64,000 bases of DNA from Vulcanimicrobiota bacterium (GCA_003168375.1 PMSI01000001.1:1736001-1800000); one strand, 5' to 3'; positions 7,529 to 16,692 are shown, counted from the first letter of the stretch. Notes: a model not told the origin generated them from the letters alone. Translations and numbers: made by a program.

Positions 7529-10461
7529 CCGGACGCGCGCGGCAAAGCGTCGCGCTGATCGCGCCGTTCTTCGGCCGCGACCTGCGCGGGCGCAAGGAAC
7601 GGTTCGCCTTCGCCTACGCGACGCATCTGGCGCTGGAAGGCGTGGCGATCGAAGTTCTCACCACGACCACGACCGCCGATGCGCCCGACGCGAACTTCTT
7701 TCACCCCGGGACCGATCACACCGAACCGTTCCTGGTGCACCGTTTTCGCGTCAACGCGCCGGACCGCGTCGCGTACGAAGAAGCGCTGCTCGCCGTGCGG
7801 CGCGGCGTACCCACCGCCCCCGAGCGCGCGCAGGCGCTGCTCGACGAACGGGTGCGCAGCCCCGATCTGCTCGCGCACGTCCGCGCCTCCGCCGATCGCT
7901 ACGATGCATTCCTGTTCCTGGACCTGACCGCGCCGACGACGGTGCATGCGATCGCCGACGTCGCCGAACGCAGCCTGCTGGTGCCGCTGCTCGACGACGA
8001 GCCGGCCGCGCGGCTCGCCGCCGTCGCCGCGGCCGTGTCGCGCGCGCGCCTGATCCTGTGTACGACCGAGGCCGAGGCGCTGCTGGTCGCCGAGCTGTTC
8101 GGGCCGGCACCGCGGGCGCGGACGCGCATCATCGGGCTCGGCGTCGACGTCGTCCCGCGCGGCAACCTGCACGACGATCGCGTCCGCCGGCTGACGCACG
8201 GGCATCCGTACGTGCTGGCGACGCGCGACGATCCGCTCGCGTTCGCACAGATGCGTGAGAGCGGCGCCCAGGTCGTCGCGGTCGACGAGATCGAGGAGCG
8301 CGATCGGGCCGCGTTCTTCGCGTTCGCGCGCGCGGTCGCGGTCGGCGGCGCCGGGCTCGGCTTCGTCCCCGAGGTCGTCGAAGCGTGGGCGTACGGGAAA
8401 CCGGTCCTGGCCGCCGCCGACGCCCCCGGTGCGGCCGCGCTCGTGCGCGAGACCGGCGGCGGGCTCGTCGTCCCGCGTGACGGCTGGGCGAAGGCGCTGC
8501 TCGCGCTGCCAAGCGACGACGCGCTCGGCGTGCTCGCGCGGGCGGGGACCGCTTATGTCGAGACGCGCGGCGGCTGGCGGCGCGTCGCCGCGCGAACCTC
8601 GGAGGCGATCGACGGGCTCGGCGCGCTCGAAGACGGCCGCTCGCGCGACGAGCTGCTCGCGCAGGTCGCTTACCTGTATCCGCTGGTGCAGCGGCAGCGG
8701 CGCACGATCGAGGCGATGCGCGTCAGCCGGTTCTGGCGGCTGCGCGACGTGTGGTTCGCAACGAAGCGGCGCTTCGGGATCGGCCCGGCCGCGGATCCGG
8801 TCCAGATCTCCGAGGGTGACGTGCGCGAGGTCGAGCTCGCCGCGCTCGGCGATCCGTACCAACTTTTCCGCGAACACCATCGGCTGCGCGGCGAGGACGT
8901 CGCGCGGATGCGCGCGATGACGCGCTTGCTGCCGAAGCCGATCGCGTTCCGCTTGGTGATCGACGCGCGCGGCCGCGGAACCGACGGACTGGCTTCGACG
9001 CTGCGCTCGCTGCGCGATCAGGTGTACGACCGCTGGACGGTGTCGGTGCTGCTGGATGCGCCCGACGGCGCCTCGGGTGCGGCCGAGCTGAGCGCGCTCG
9101 TGGGTGAAGAACCGCGGATCGCGGTCGTACCGCCCGGCGGCGACCGTTTCGGGCAGGCCGATGTGGTCGGCGCACTCGATCCGTACGACCGGCTCGACCC
9201 GCACGCGCTGTTCGAGCTCGCGCTCGCGCTCCAGGACGACGCCGACGTCGTCTACTCCGACGAGGACCGTATCGACGACCGCGGCGTCCCGAGCGACCCG
9301 TGGTTCAAGCCCGACTGGTCGCCGGAGACCTTGCTGACGCGTGACTACACCGGCCGCATCTGCGTGATCCGCCGCGAGCTGCTCGAACGCGCCGGCGGCG
9401 TTCGCGACGTCTTCGAAAGCGCGACGTGGTACGAGGCGCTGCTGCGCGTCAGCGAGCTGACCGATCGGGTCGTGCACGTCGCGCAGGTGCTCTGCCACCG
9501 CCACGTCGGCAACACCGTCCGCGAGACCGACCTCGCACTCGCGGTCGAGGTCACGCTGCGCCGGCGCGGCGAGGCCGCGAGCCTCAACGTCGTGGACGGC
9601 GGCGTCGACGTTCGCTTCGCCGTTCCGGGCGACGAGCGGGTGTGCGTGATCGTCCCGACGCGCGACCGCGCCGATCTGATCGGCCCGTGCATCGCATCGA
9701 TCTTCGAGCGCACCACCTACCGGGACTTCGAGGTGCTCGTCGTCGACAACGGCAGCCGCGAGGCGGCGACGCTGGGGCTGCTCGCCGAGTGGGAGCGCCG
9801 CGAGCCCGAGCGCTTCCGCGTCCTGCGCGACGCGACGCCGTTCAACTTCTCGCGGCTCAACAATGAGGCGGCCCGGACGACCGGCGCGCCGTACATCCTG
9901 CTGCTGAACAACGACACCGAAGTGATCGCGCCCGACTGGATGGAGACGATGCTGGGCCAGGCGCGCCGCCCTGCCGTCGGCGCCGTCGGTGCGCTCCTGC
10001 TCTATCCCGACGGCACGGTGCAGCACGGCGGGGTCGTGCTGGGGATCCTCGGCCTCGCCGGCCACGCGCACCGCTTCCTGCCCTCGAATACCGAAGGCTA
10101 TCACGGCGCGCTGCAGCTCGACACGAACTATCTGGCGGTGACCGGCGCGTGTCTGATGGTCGAGAAACGAAAATATTTCGAAGTGGGTGGGCTCGACGAG
10201 TCGCTCGCCGTCTCGTACAACGACGTCGACCTCTGCCTGAAGCTGCACCGCGCCGGGTACCGCAACGTCTTCGTCCCGCGCGCCCGGCTCTACCACTTCG
10301 AGTCGAAGAGCCGCGGCGGCGACGACACCCCGGCCAAGGTCGCGCGCGCGATGGAGGAAGTCGGGACGATCCGCAAGCGTTGGCCCGAATGGGCCGCGCG
10401 CGACCCCTACTACAACCCGAACCTCACGGTCGACGCCGAGGATTTCGGCCTGCGCCTGTGA
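7525..10461 (+). CDS. Multidomain glycosyltransferase (GT4-like plus two GT2 domains)
   Basis: 978 residues from a GTG that overlaps the upstream stop (GTGA). Residues about 1-375 look like a reduced GT-B (GT4-like) domain ending GFVPEVVEAWAYGKPVLAA. A hinge RFWRLRDVWFATKRRFG follows. Next is a first GT-A region (about 480-690, VVYSDEDRIDD and WFKPDWSPETL). Last is a complete GT2 domain (about 705-978, VIVPTRDRADLI, LLLNNDTEVI, AVTGACLMV, YNDVDLCLKL). Hinge and both GT-A regions match the protein at 38273-40414. A bifunctional or chain-extending enzyme of O-antigen/rhamnan type is likely; the donor is unknown. The GT4-like part lacks a clear E-x7-E motif and may be structural. Confidence 0.88.
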   Translation: MTGRARQSVALIAPFFGRDLRGRKERFAFAYATHLALEGVAIEVLTTTTTADAPDANFFHPGTDHTEPFLVHRFRVNAPDRVAYEEALLAVRRGVPTAPERAQALLDERVRSPDLLAHVRASADRYDAFLFLDLTAPTTVHAIADVAERSLLVPLLDDEPAARLAAVAAAVSRARLILCTTEAEALLVAELFGPAPRARTRIIGLGVDVVPRGNLHDDRVRRLTHGHPYVLATRDDPLAFAQMRESGAQVVAVDEIEERDRAAFFAFARAVAVGGAGLGFVPEVVEAWAYGKPVLAAADAPGAAALVRETGGGLVVPRDGWAKALLALPSDDALGVLARAGTAYVETRGGWRRVAARTSEAIDGLGALEDGRSRDELLAQVAYLYPLVQRQRRTIEAMRVSRFWRLRDVWFATKRRFGIGPAADPVQISEGDVREVELAALGDPYQLFREHHRLRGEDVARMRAMTRLLPKPIAFRLVIDARGRGTDGLASTLRSLRDQVYDRWTVSVLLDAPDGASGAAELSALVGEEPRIAVVPPGGDRFGQADVVGALDPYDRLDPHALFELALALQDDADVVYSDEDRIDDRGVPSDPWFKPDWSPETLLTRDYTGRICVIRRELLERAGGVRDVFESATWYEALLRVSELTDRVVHVAQVLCHRHVGNTVRETDLALAVEVTLRRRGEAASLNVVDGGVDVRFAVPGDERVCVIVPTRDRADLIGPCIASIFERTTYRDFEVLVVDNGSREAATLGLLAEWERREPERFRVLRDATPFNFSRLNNEAARTTGAPYILLLNNDTEVIAPDWMETMLGQARRPAVGAVGALLLYPDGTVQHGGVVLGILGLAGHAHRFLPSNTEGYHGALQLDTNYLAVTGACLMVEKRKYFEVGGLDESLAVSYNDVDLCLKLHRAGYRNVFVPRARLYHFESKSRGGDDTPAKVARAMEEVGTIRKRWPEWAARDPYYNPNLTVDAEDFGLRL

Positions 10462-11753
10462 TCTCGCGGCTCAAGCGGAGCGACGTGGTCGCGCACGGCT
10501 CGCTGGTGTTCGGAGGCGTCGTCGCCGCGAACATCTTCAACTACCTGTACTACGTACTGCTCGGCCGGCTGGCCAGCGTCGAGGTGTACGGTGAAGTCAC
10601 CGCGCTCGCCTCATCGATGCTGCTGCTGGGCGCGCCCGCCACGGTAGGTCAACTGATCGCGGCTCGCATCGCGGCCGATCTCGACGCGCGCGGAGACCGC
10701 GCGGCATTGCGTCGCCTTGCCGACCTCGTCACGGTACGAACGCTCGCCGCGGGCCTGGTCGTCATCGTTTTGGCGGCGCTCGCGCGCGACCCGATCGCAC
10801 GTTTTCTGAACTTGGCCGACGGAGCGCCGGTGGTCGCGACGGCGGCGGCCGCGGCGATGCTGTTCTGCGCCTACGTTCAGCGCGGCGTGTTGCAGGGCGC
10901 GCACCTGTTCAAAGACTTTTCCGCGTCGATGACGATCGAAGCGATCGCCAGGGTCGGCATCGGGATCGCGCTCGTGATCCCGTTTGCGGCAACCGGCGCA
11001 CTCGCCGGAACCGCGATCGGATTGGCCGTCGCCGTCCTGTTCAATCTCTGGCGCTTTCGCGCCCATTTCGGCCGGCGCAGGGGACGCGTTCCGGTCGAGC
11101 GCGCGGTCCTCGCGCGGATCGTCACCGGGGTCGGGCTCGGCCAACTCACCTTGACGGTGCTGACGTTCTACGACGTCCCGCTGGTGAAGCACGCGTTCGA
11201 CGAGCGCTCGGCGGGCCTGTACGCGGCGGCGGCGCTAGTCGGCCGCGCCGTGATCGCCGCGGTCGCGTTCGTGCCCACCATCGTCCTCCCGAAGGTGACC
11301 TCGCGGGTCGCTGCGGGGCGCTCGCCGTTGCCGTTGTTCTTCTCGGGGCTCGGCTTGGCGGCGATCGTCATCGCGATCGCCGCGGCGGCCGGGCTGATCG
11401 CGCCGCGTTTCGTCGTGACGCTGATCGCCGGGCGTCAGGCTGCGGACGCGGCCCCGCTGGTGCTGCGGTACGTTGCAGCGAGCGGCGCGCTCTCGCTCGC
11501 CACGGTCGTGGCGGCCTATAACTTCGGGCTCCACCGGTACCGTTTCGTCCTGCCGGCCTGTGCCGTGGCGTGCGCCGAGGTGGTGGCGTTGGCGTTCTGG
11601 CATCCGACCCTGGCCGCAACGGTCGGCGTGCTCGCCGTCGGGCACACGTGCGTGTTTGCCGCCACGCTCTATGGCATCACCGATCCGGTTCCGCGCGCGG
11701 TGCTCGAGGACGCGGACGAGCCGCCGCTGGCGCCGGCCGAGCCGATCGGCTGA
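10458..11753 (+). CDS. Wzx-like oligosaccharide flippase
   Basis: 431 residues with about 12 membrane segments of the MOP superfamily (polysaccharide biosynthesis protein). The N-terminus HGSLVFGGVVAANIFNYLYY and the first-loop LGRLASVEVYGEVTAL are typical. Start GTG overlaps the glycosyltransferase stop (GTGA), placing it at the end of the assembly operon. Together with the MurJ-like gene this gives the run two candidate flippases. Role inferred: moving undecaprenyl-PP-linked repeat to the periplasm for the Wzy/ligase at 6191. Confidence 0.85.
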   Translation: MISRLKRSDVVAHGSLVFGGVVAANIFNYLYYVLLGRLASVEVYGEVTALASSMLLLGAPATVGQLIAARIAADLDARGDRAALRRLADLVTVRTLAAGLVVIVLAALARDPIARFLNLADGAPVVATAAAAAMLFCAYVQRGVLQGAHLFKDFSASMTIEAIARVGIGIALVIPFAATGALAGTAIGLAVAVLFNLWRFRAHFGRRRGRVPVERAVLARIVTGVGLGQLTLTVLTFYDVPLVKHAFDERSAGLYAAAALVGRAVIAAVAFVPTIVLPKVTSRVAAGRSPLPLFFSGLGLAAIVIAIAAAAGLIAPRFVVTLIAGRQAADAAPLVLRYVAASGALSLATVVAAYNFGLHRYRFVLPACAVACAEVVALAFWHPTLAATVGVLAVGHTCVFAATLYGITDPVPRAVLEDADEPPLAPAEPIG

Positions 11754-11770
11754 CGCCGAGTGCTAGCAGG

Positions 11771-13048
11771 CTAGAGCGTGTAGCCCGCGGCCGACGCGTC
11801 GCGGTGGAACATCTTCACCGTGTCGAGCGAGTACTCGTCGAGGTCCTTGCCGACCAGCTCGAGTTTGGCCAGGATGTCGTGCGTCGCGGTGATGATGTGG
11901 ACTCCTGCGGCATGCGCTTGAAACACGTTGAGCAATTCGCGCGGGCTCGCCCAGATGAGCTCGACGTTCGGGACCGCGGCGCACAGCGTCGCGTTTCGGC
12001 GCATCATCGGAACCGGATCGCGGCCCGTATCGGCGACGCGACCTGCGAAGACCGAGACGTATGCACCCGGCGTCCCGGTTAGCGCCGCCAGCACCGTGCC
12101 CACCTGGGCCTCCGTCATGAGTGCGGTGACGTTGAGCTTGACGCCGTCGGCGGTGAGCTCCCGCACGACGTCGCCGGTCGGCCGCGCGGTGGTGTCGGTC
12201 ACCGGGATCTTCACGTAGACGTTGTCGCCCCAGGAGGCGAGTTTGCGCGCCTGGCGCACCATCTCGCGCGCTTCGTCGGCGAACACTTCGAACGAGATCG
12301 GACGGTCGCCGACGATCTCGAGCGCCCGGCGAGCGAAGCTCTCGTAGTCGGAGATCCCGGCCTTGCGCATCAGCGTCGGATTCGTCGTGAAGCCTGCGAT
12401 ACGAGGATCGGCGGCCAGCTTCTCGATGCCGTCGAGGTCGGCGCCGTCGGCGAAGAGTTTGACCTTGAGACCATCGAGGGCGACCACGTCGGAGGCGGCG
12501 TCGAGTGCGTGCATGGTACTCCTGGAATGGGCGATGATCCACCCCGCGGCCTCTCCGATCGAGGCGACGCGGGCGGCGGGCGTGGAGGGAGCGCGCTCGG
12601 CGTAGCCGCGATCGATGAAGATCGTCGTGCAGCCGGCCGCTTTGCCTGCTTCGATGTCGCGCCAGCGATCTCCGACCAAGTAGCTGCGCGCCAGGTCGAT
12701 GCAGTGGAGGCGGGCACCCTGCTGCAGCAGCCCGGGCTTCGGTTTGCGGCACTCGCATCCGTCGGGGTCGTCGTGGGGGCAGACCAGAACGTCGTCGAGC
12801 GGCAGGGCGCCGCGCAGCCGAGCGTTGATCGCCTGGACGCGCCCAAGCGTCGTCGTTCCGCGCGCGACGTCCGGCTGGTTGGTGACGACGATCAACGCGA
12901 AGCCATGCTCACGCAGTAACCGCAACGCGTCGGGAGCGCCCGCGTACACGACGAGATCGCCGGCGGTGCCGGGCGGGTGCGGCCGGCCGTCCCGGACGAC
13001 CGGTTCGTTGAGAACCCCGTCGCGGTCGAGAAAGACCGCCCGCCGCAC
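11771..13048 (-). CDS. GmhB-type heptose bisphosphate phosphatase fused to transaldolase
   Basis: A 425-residue fusion. Residues 1-177 are a HAD phosphatase of the GmhB/HisB-N group: nucleophile FLDRDGVLNEP, VVTNQPDVARG, zinc ligands C90, H92, C98, C100 and RKPKPG. It should remove the 7-phosphate from heptose 1,7-bisphosphate. Residues about 195-425 are a short (TalC/FSA-size) transaldolase: TTNPTLMRKAG, Schiff-base Lys280 in NVYVKIPVT, ASPRELLNVF. Transaldolase makes sedoheptulose 7-phosphate, the substrate of the GmhA encoded just upstream. GTG start abuts the upstream TGA. An in-frame ATG at 12514 with a strong AGGAGT site could also give free transaldolase. Confidence 0.9.
   Translation of the reverse strand: MRRAVFLDRDGVLNEPVVRDGRPHPPGTAGDLVVYAGAPDALRLLREHGFALIVVTNQPDVARGTTTLGRVQAINARLRGALPLDDVLVCPHDDPDGCECRKPKPGLLQQGARLHCIDLARSYLVGDRWRDIEAGKAAGCTTIFIDRGYAERAPSTPAARVASIGEAAGWIIAHSRSTMHALDAASDVVALDGLKVKLFADGADLDGIEKLAADPRIAGFTTNPTLMRKAGISDYESFARRALEIVGDRPISFEVFADEAREMVRQARKLASWGDNVYVKIPVTDTTARPTGDVVRELTADGVKLNVTALMTEAQVGTVLAALTGTPGAYVSVFAGRVADTGRDPVPMMRRNATLCAAVPNVELIWASPRELLNVFQAHAAGVHIITATHDILAKLELVGKDLDEYSLDTVKMFHRDASAAGYTL
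12518..12523 (-). promoter_or_regulatory. Internal Shine-Dalgarno for free transaldolase
   Basis: On the minus strand AGGAGT lies four bases before an in-frame ATG (12514-12512) exactly at the HAD/transaldolase junction (residue 179). It is among the best ribosome sites in the window and sits where a separate transaldolase gene would begin. Two products, fusion and stand-alone transaldolase, are therefore possible. Confidence 0.5.
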
Positions 13049-13660
13049 TCAGACCGCCGTCGGCGCGACGACGCTTTCCCACTTCGTCGCGTTGGCCTTG
13101 AGCGACGGATGGGAGACGATGCAGTGCCACACGACGCCCTGGAACGCTTCGGAATGCGGCGTGATGTGCGCGTCGTTCACCGTCGGGATGATGACCGTCG
13201 CGTCGGCCACCGTCGCGGTGAACCCCCCGTCGCGTCCGACGATCCCGAGCACGACCGCACCGACTTCCTTGGCGTGCTGCACGGCGCGCACCAGGTTCGG
13301 TGAGACGTTGCGCTCGAGGCTGCCGCCGCCGACCGAGAACACCAGAACGGCGTCGGTCGAACGCAGCTTGCTCACTTTGAGCCAGGCCGAGAACGTCGTC
13401 TCCCAACCCTCGTCGTTGGTCCGCGCGGTGAGTTCCGAAACGTTGTCGGTCGGCGCGTAGGCTTCGATTCCGACCAGCTTGCGGAAATCGTTCACCGCGT
13501 GCGAGGCGTTGCCGGCGCTGCCGCCGACCCCCAAGATGAACAGCCGGCCCGCGCGCGCGCGCAGCGCGGCCAAATGTTCGACGACGCGTTCGATCGCGCC
13601 GGTATCGAGGCGCTCGATCACGGCTTTCGCTTCGGCGAGGAACTCCTGCGCGAACGTCAT
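13049..13660 (-). CDS. gmhA: Sedoheptulose 7-phosphate isomerase (GmhA-like, SIS domain)
   Basis: A 203-residue SIS-domain protein: helix-rich start, then LFILGVGGSAGNASHAVNDF (phosphosugar loop), TDAVLVFSVGGGS, and the C-terminal HSEAFQGVVWHCI with histidines suited to metal binding. Family role: converting sedoheptulose 7-phosphate to D-glycero-D-manno-heptose 7-phosphate. It overlaps the guanylyltransferase stop (ATGA at 13660) and abuts the phosphatase-transaldolase start. The sequence is divergent from E. coli GmhA and closer to isomerases in GDP-heptose clusters. Context strongly supports the name. Confidence 0.88.
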   Translation of the reverse strand: MTFAQEFLAEAKAVIERLDTGAIERVVEHLAALRARAGRLFILGVGGSAGNASHAVNDFRKLVGIEAYAPTDNVSELTARTNDEGWETTFSAWLKVSKLRSTDAVLVFSVGGGSLERNVSPNLVRAVQHAKEVGAVVLGIVGRDGGFTATVADATVIIPTVNDAHITPHSEAFQGVVWHCIVSHPSLKANATKWESVVAPTAV

Positions 13661-14373
13661 GGTACGGATTTCTCCCCTGCCGAGCGGGCCATGATGAACC
13701 GCTCCGTCTCCGCGAACCCTTCCGGCGAGCCGATCTCGTGCCAGCGCTCGAGGACCGGGAAGGCGCGCAGCGTGCCTCGCGCGATCATCGCGCGGTGGAC
13801 CTCCGACAGGTCGACGGGCCGATCGTCGGAGACGGTGGCGAACGCGTCGGCGCGAAACGCATTGATACCGTAGTCGATATGCGTCATCGTCCCAGGAGCC
13901 GCCTCCTTGTCGTACGCGCGGACCCGTTCGCCGTCGACGGCGACATTGCTCGGCAGGCCGCGATCGTCGTTGCGATAGAGCGTCATCACGCCTGCGTACG
14001 GCGCGGTCAGCGCGCCTGCGACGGCGGCGAGATCGGTGGTCGGCAACGAGTCGCCGTACACGGTGAGGAAGGCTGCGCCAAGCAGCGGCAGCGCTCGCTG
14101 CACGGCACCGGCCGTTCCCCGCGTCGCGTCCCCGTCTTCACTGTATCGGACGTCCAGACCGAACGAGCGGCCGTCGCCGGCAAAACCGCGGAGCAACTCG
14201 CCGCCGAACCCGGTCAGGAGAACGACGTCGGTCGCGCCCTCGCTGCGGAGCCAGCGGAGCTGATGCGCGAGAAACGGCTCGCCCGCGACGGGGACCATCG
14301 TCTTGGGAAGACCCCCGGCGATCGCCGAGATTCGTGTTCCTTGCCCGCCGCAGAGGATCGCAACCGGTAGCAC
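13657..14373 (-). CDS. hddC: Heptose 1-phosphate guanylyltransferase (HddC-like nucleotidyltransferase)
   Basis: 238 residues from GTG 14373, chosen because the family begins at the nucleotide loop VLPVAILCGGQGTRI; the frame stays open further upstream without resemblance. GGLPKTMVPVAGEPFLAHQL, FLTVYGDSLPTTDL and ERWHEIGSPEGF are standard for sugar 1-phosphate nucleotidyltransferases. In the heptose pathway it would make GDP-D-glycero-alpha-D-manno-heptose from the 1-phosphate. GTP over other NTPs is inferred from neighbours GmhA, HddA and GmhB. It heads the three-gene minus operon and is divergent from the epimerase at 14468. Confidence 0.87.
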   Translation of the reverse strand: MLPVAILCGGQGTRISAIAGGLPKTMVPVAGEPFLAHQLRWLRSEGATDVVLLTGFGGELLRGFAGDGRSFGLDVRYSEDGDATRGTAGAVQRALPLLGAAFLTVYGDSLPTTDLAAVAGALTAPYAGVMTLYRNDDRGLPSNVAVDGERVRAYDKEAAPGTMTHIDYGINAFRADAFATVSDDRPVDLSEVHRAMIARGTLRAFPVLERWHEIGSPEGFAETERFIMARSAGEKSVP

Positions 14374-14467
14374 CCCGTTCTGTTTCCCGTGTGCGAGCCC
14401 GTTCCTCGCGCGGCGCGCCCGACAAGGAGTTCCGTGCACGCGTGGTGACAGTTTCGGTCCGACACGC

Positions 14468-15406
14468 ATGAAATACGTCGTTACCGGCTGTGCCGGATTC
14501 GTGGGCAGCACGCTGGTGGACCGGCTCGTGGCGGACGGTCATCACGTGGTGGGGCTCGACGACTTCTCCACCGGGCGAGAGGCGTTCGTACGGCAGGCGT
14601 GCGAGGCGCCGGGTTTCGAGCTCGTCCGCGGCGATCTGCGGGATCCTGGGCTCGCGCTGGACGCAGCCCTCGGTGCGGACGCGATCTTCCACCTGGCGGC
14701 GAACGCCGACGTGCGGCACGGCACGGAACATCCGACGCGCGACCTCGAGCAGAACACCATCGTGACGGTGAACGTCCTCGAAGCCGCGCGGCGCAACGGC
14801 GTGCGCGACTTCCTGTTCTCGTCGACCGGTTCGGTCTACGGCGAGGCTCCGGTCGTTCCGACGCCCGAGGATGCGCCGATGCCGGTGCAGACCTCGCTCT
14901 ACGGTGCGTCGAAGGTCGCCGCGGAGGGCTTCATTCAGGCGTACGCGGAGGGTTTCGGGATCCGTGCGCTCATCTTCCGCTTCGTCTCGCTGTTGGGCGA
15001 GCGTTATACGCACGGCCACGTCATTGATTTCGTCCGACAGCTCAGGGAGCACCCGGACCGCTTGCACGTTCTCGGGAACGGGCGCCAGCGCAAGTCGTAC
15101 CTTTATGTCGGCGACTGCATCGAAGCGATGCTGACCGCGCTGCGCGCGGCCCCGGGAAAGGTGGGCGTCTACAATCTCGGGGCCGGCGAGTACTGCCAGG
15201 TGATCGACTCGGTCGGCTGGATCTGCGAGACGCTGCGCGTTACTCCGACGCTCACGTTCTCGGGCGGCGATCGCGGCTGGATCGGCGACAACCCGTTCAT
15301 CTTTCTCGATTGCGCGCGGATGCGCGGGCTGGGCTGGGAACCCACCATGACGATCCGCGAGGCGGTCGTGCGCACCGTTGGCTGGCTGCAGGAGCACGAC
15401 GCGTGA
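14468..15406 (+). CDS. NAD-dependent sugar epimerase/dehydratase (GalE-like SDR)
   Basis: A 312-residue extended SDR. Nucleotide-binding GCAGFVGSTL (residues 7-16), DDFSTGREAF, the AANADV strand, and catalytic YGASK within TSLYGASKVAAEGF. Length fits UDP-glucose 4-epimerase-like enzymes. The exact substrate is not readable; it may act on GDP-heptose or UDP-hexose. Start ATG 14468 is the first codon of the Rossmann strand (MKYVVTG). It begins a five-gene plus-strand operon in which each start overlaps or is nested in the preceding gene (GTGA/ATGA). Confidence 0.9.
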   Translation: MKYVVTGCAGFVGSTLVDRLVADGHHVVGLDDFSTGREAFVRQACEAPGFELVRGDLRDPGLALDAALGADAIFHLAANADVRHGTEHPTRDLEQNTIVTVNVLEAARRNGVRDFLFSSTGSVYGEAPVVPTPEDAPMPVQTSLYGASKVAAEGFIQAYAEGFGIRALIFRFVSLLGERYTHGHVIDFVRQLREHPDRLHVLGNGRQRKSYLYVGDCIEAMLTALRAAPGKVGVYNLGAGEYCQVIDSVGWICETLRVTPTLTFSGGDRGWIGDNPFIFLDCARMRGLGWEPTMTIREAVVRTVGWLQEHDA

Positions 15407-16692
15407 AGATCGCCGTCGTAGGGCTGTGGCACCTGGGCACCGTGACGGCCGCCGGACTGGCGGCCGCCGGGCATGACGTCGTCGCGATCGACGACGCCGC
15501 GATCGTCGAGGAGATCGCGCACCTGCGCCTCCCCGTCGACGAACCGGGGCTCGCCGAGCTGATCGCGGCCGAGCGCGCCGCCGGGCGCCTGACCTTCGCG
15601 GCGCACCCGTCGGCCGCGTCCGGCGCCGAACTGGTGTGGATCTGCTACGACACGCCGGTCGACGACGACGACCGCCCCGACGTGGCGTCGGTCATCGAGC
15701 GTGCGTCGGCGTTTCTCGCTGCGTTCGACGGCGCTGCGGTCGTCGCGGTCTCTTCGCAGCTCCCCGTCGGCAGCATCGCGGAACTCGAACGCCGCGCGGG
15801 GAGCGCCCGCTTTTGCTTCGCGTCGATCCCCGAGAATCTGCGGCTGGGTTCCGCGATCGCGTACTTTCGCGCACCGGACCGCTTCGTGGTCGGCGTGCGC
15901 GATGCGCGTGCGCGCGCAACGATCGAGCGCGCGATCGGGTCGTTCGCGCCGTCGATCGTGTGGGTGAGCGTAGAATCGGCCGAGGTCACCAAACACGCGA
16001 TCAACGCCTTCCTCGCCACATCGGTCGCGTTCGCCAACGAGCTGGCGTCGGTGTGCGAGCGCGTCGGGGCCGATGCGCGTGAGGTCGAGCGCGGTCTCAA
16101 GAGCGACGTGCGGATCGGACCGAAAGCCTACCTGCGGGCGGGCGAAGCGTTCGCCGGCGGGACCCTCGCGCGCGATCTGTCGTTCTTGGCGACGCTGGGA
16201 GATCGCGAGCAGCTTGCGCTCGAGCAGATTCGCGCGACGGCGGCGAGCAACGAGCGTCATCGACGCTGGACCGCCGAGCGCGTGGCCGAGGCGACGCGCG
16301 GCATCGCCGCACCGCGCGCGGCGATTCTCGGCCTCGTGTACAAGCCGGGAACCAATACGCTGCGCGCTTCGACCGCGGTCGCGCTCGCGCGAGCGCTGCG
16401 CGACGGGGGCGCGGCGGTGAGCGCGTACGACCCGGCGATCGCCGCCGGCGACGCGCGGCTCGGCTCGATCGCGACGGTCGTCGCATCGGCGGCGGAGGCG
16501 CTCGACGGCGCCGACGTCGCGGTGATCGCGACGGCATGGCCGGCGTTCCGGGAGATCGACGTCGCGCTCTTCGAACGGATGCGGCACCCGGTGGTCGTCG
16601 ATCCTGCGCGCTTCTTGGAAGACCGGTTGGCGGACGCGCATGCAGTACGGTACGTCGGCTTCGGCCGCTCCCCGCACGCGGTGACGCGATGA
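15403..16692 (+). CDS. UDP-glucose/GDP-mannose 6-dehydrogenase family protein lacking the catalytic Cys
   Basis: 429 residues, GTG start overlapping the epimerase stop. The family fold is clear: Rossmann strand IAVVGLWHLG, YDTPVD, ENLRLGSAIAYF (about 144-155), SAEVTKHAINAFLATSVAFANE (about 192-213), and a C-terminal UDP-binding half (LGLVYKPGTNTLRASTA). The loop that normally reads GGSCFPKD with the nucleophilic Cys is GGTLARD here (about residues 252-258), so no Cys is available for two-step oxidation to the acid. It may be a one-step dehydrogenase, a reductase or a ligand-binding relative. Confidence 0.85.
   Translation: MKIAVVGLWHLGTVTAAGLAAAGHDVVAIDDAAIVEEIAHLRLPVDEPGLAELIAAERAAGRLTFAAHPSAASGAELVWICYDTPVDDDDRPDVASVIERASAFLAAFDGAAVVAVSSQLPVGSIAELERRAGSARFCFASIPENLRLGSAIAYFRAPDRFVVGVRDARARATIERAIGSFAPSIVWVSVESAEVTKHAINAFLATSVAFANELASVCERVGADAREVERGLKSDVRIGPKAYLRAGEAFAGGTLARDLSFLATLGDREQLALEQIRATAASNERHRRWTAERVAEATRGIAAPRAAILGLVYKPGTNTLRASTAVALARALRDGGAAVSAYDPAIAAGDARLGSIATVVASAAEALDGADVAVIATAWPAFREIDVALFERMRHPVVVDPARFLEDRLADAHAVRYVGFGRSPHAVTR

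Noticed and set aside
4958-10296. Very long antisense open frames opposite the flippase, polymerase and glycosyltransferase genes
   Set aside because: They translate to Arg/Asp/Glu-rich low-complexity sequence expected from the reverse strand of GC-rich genes, with no domain, while the sense frames hold clear families.
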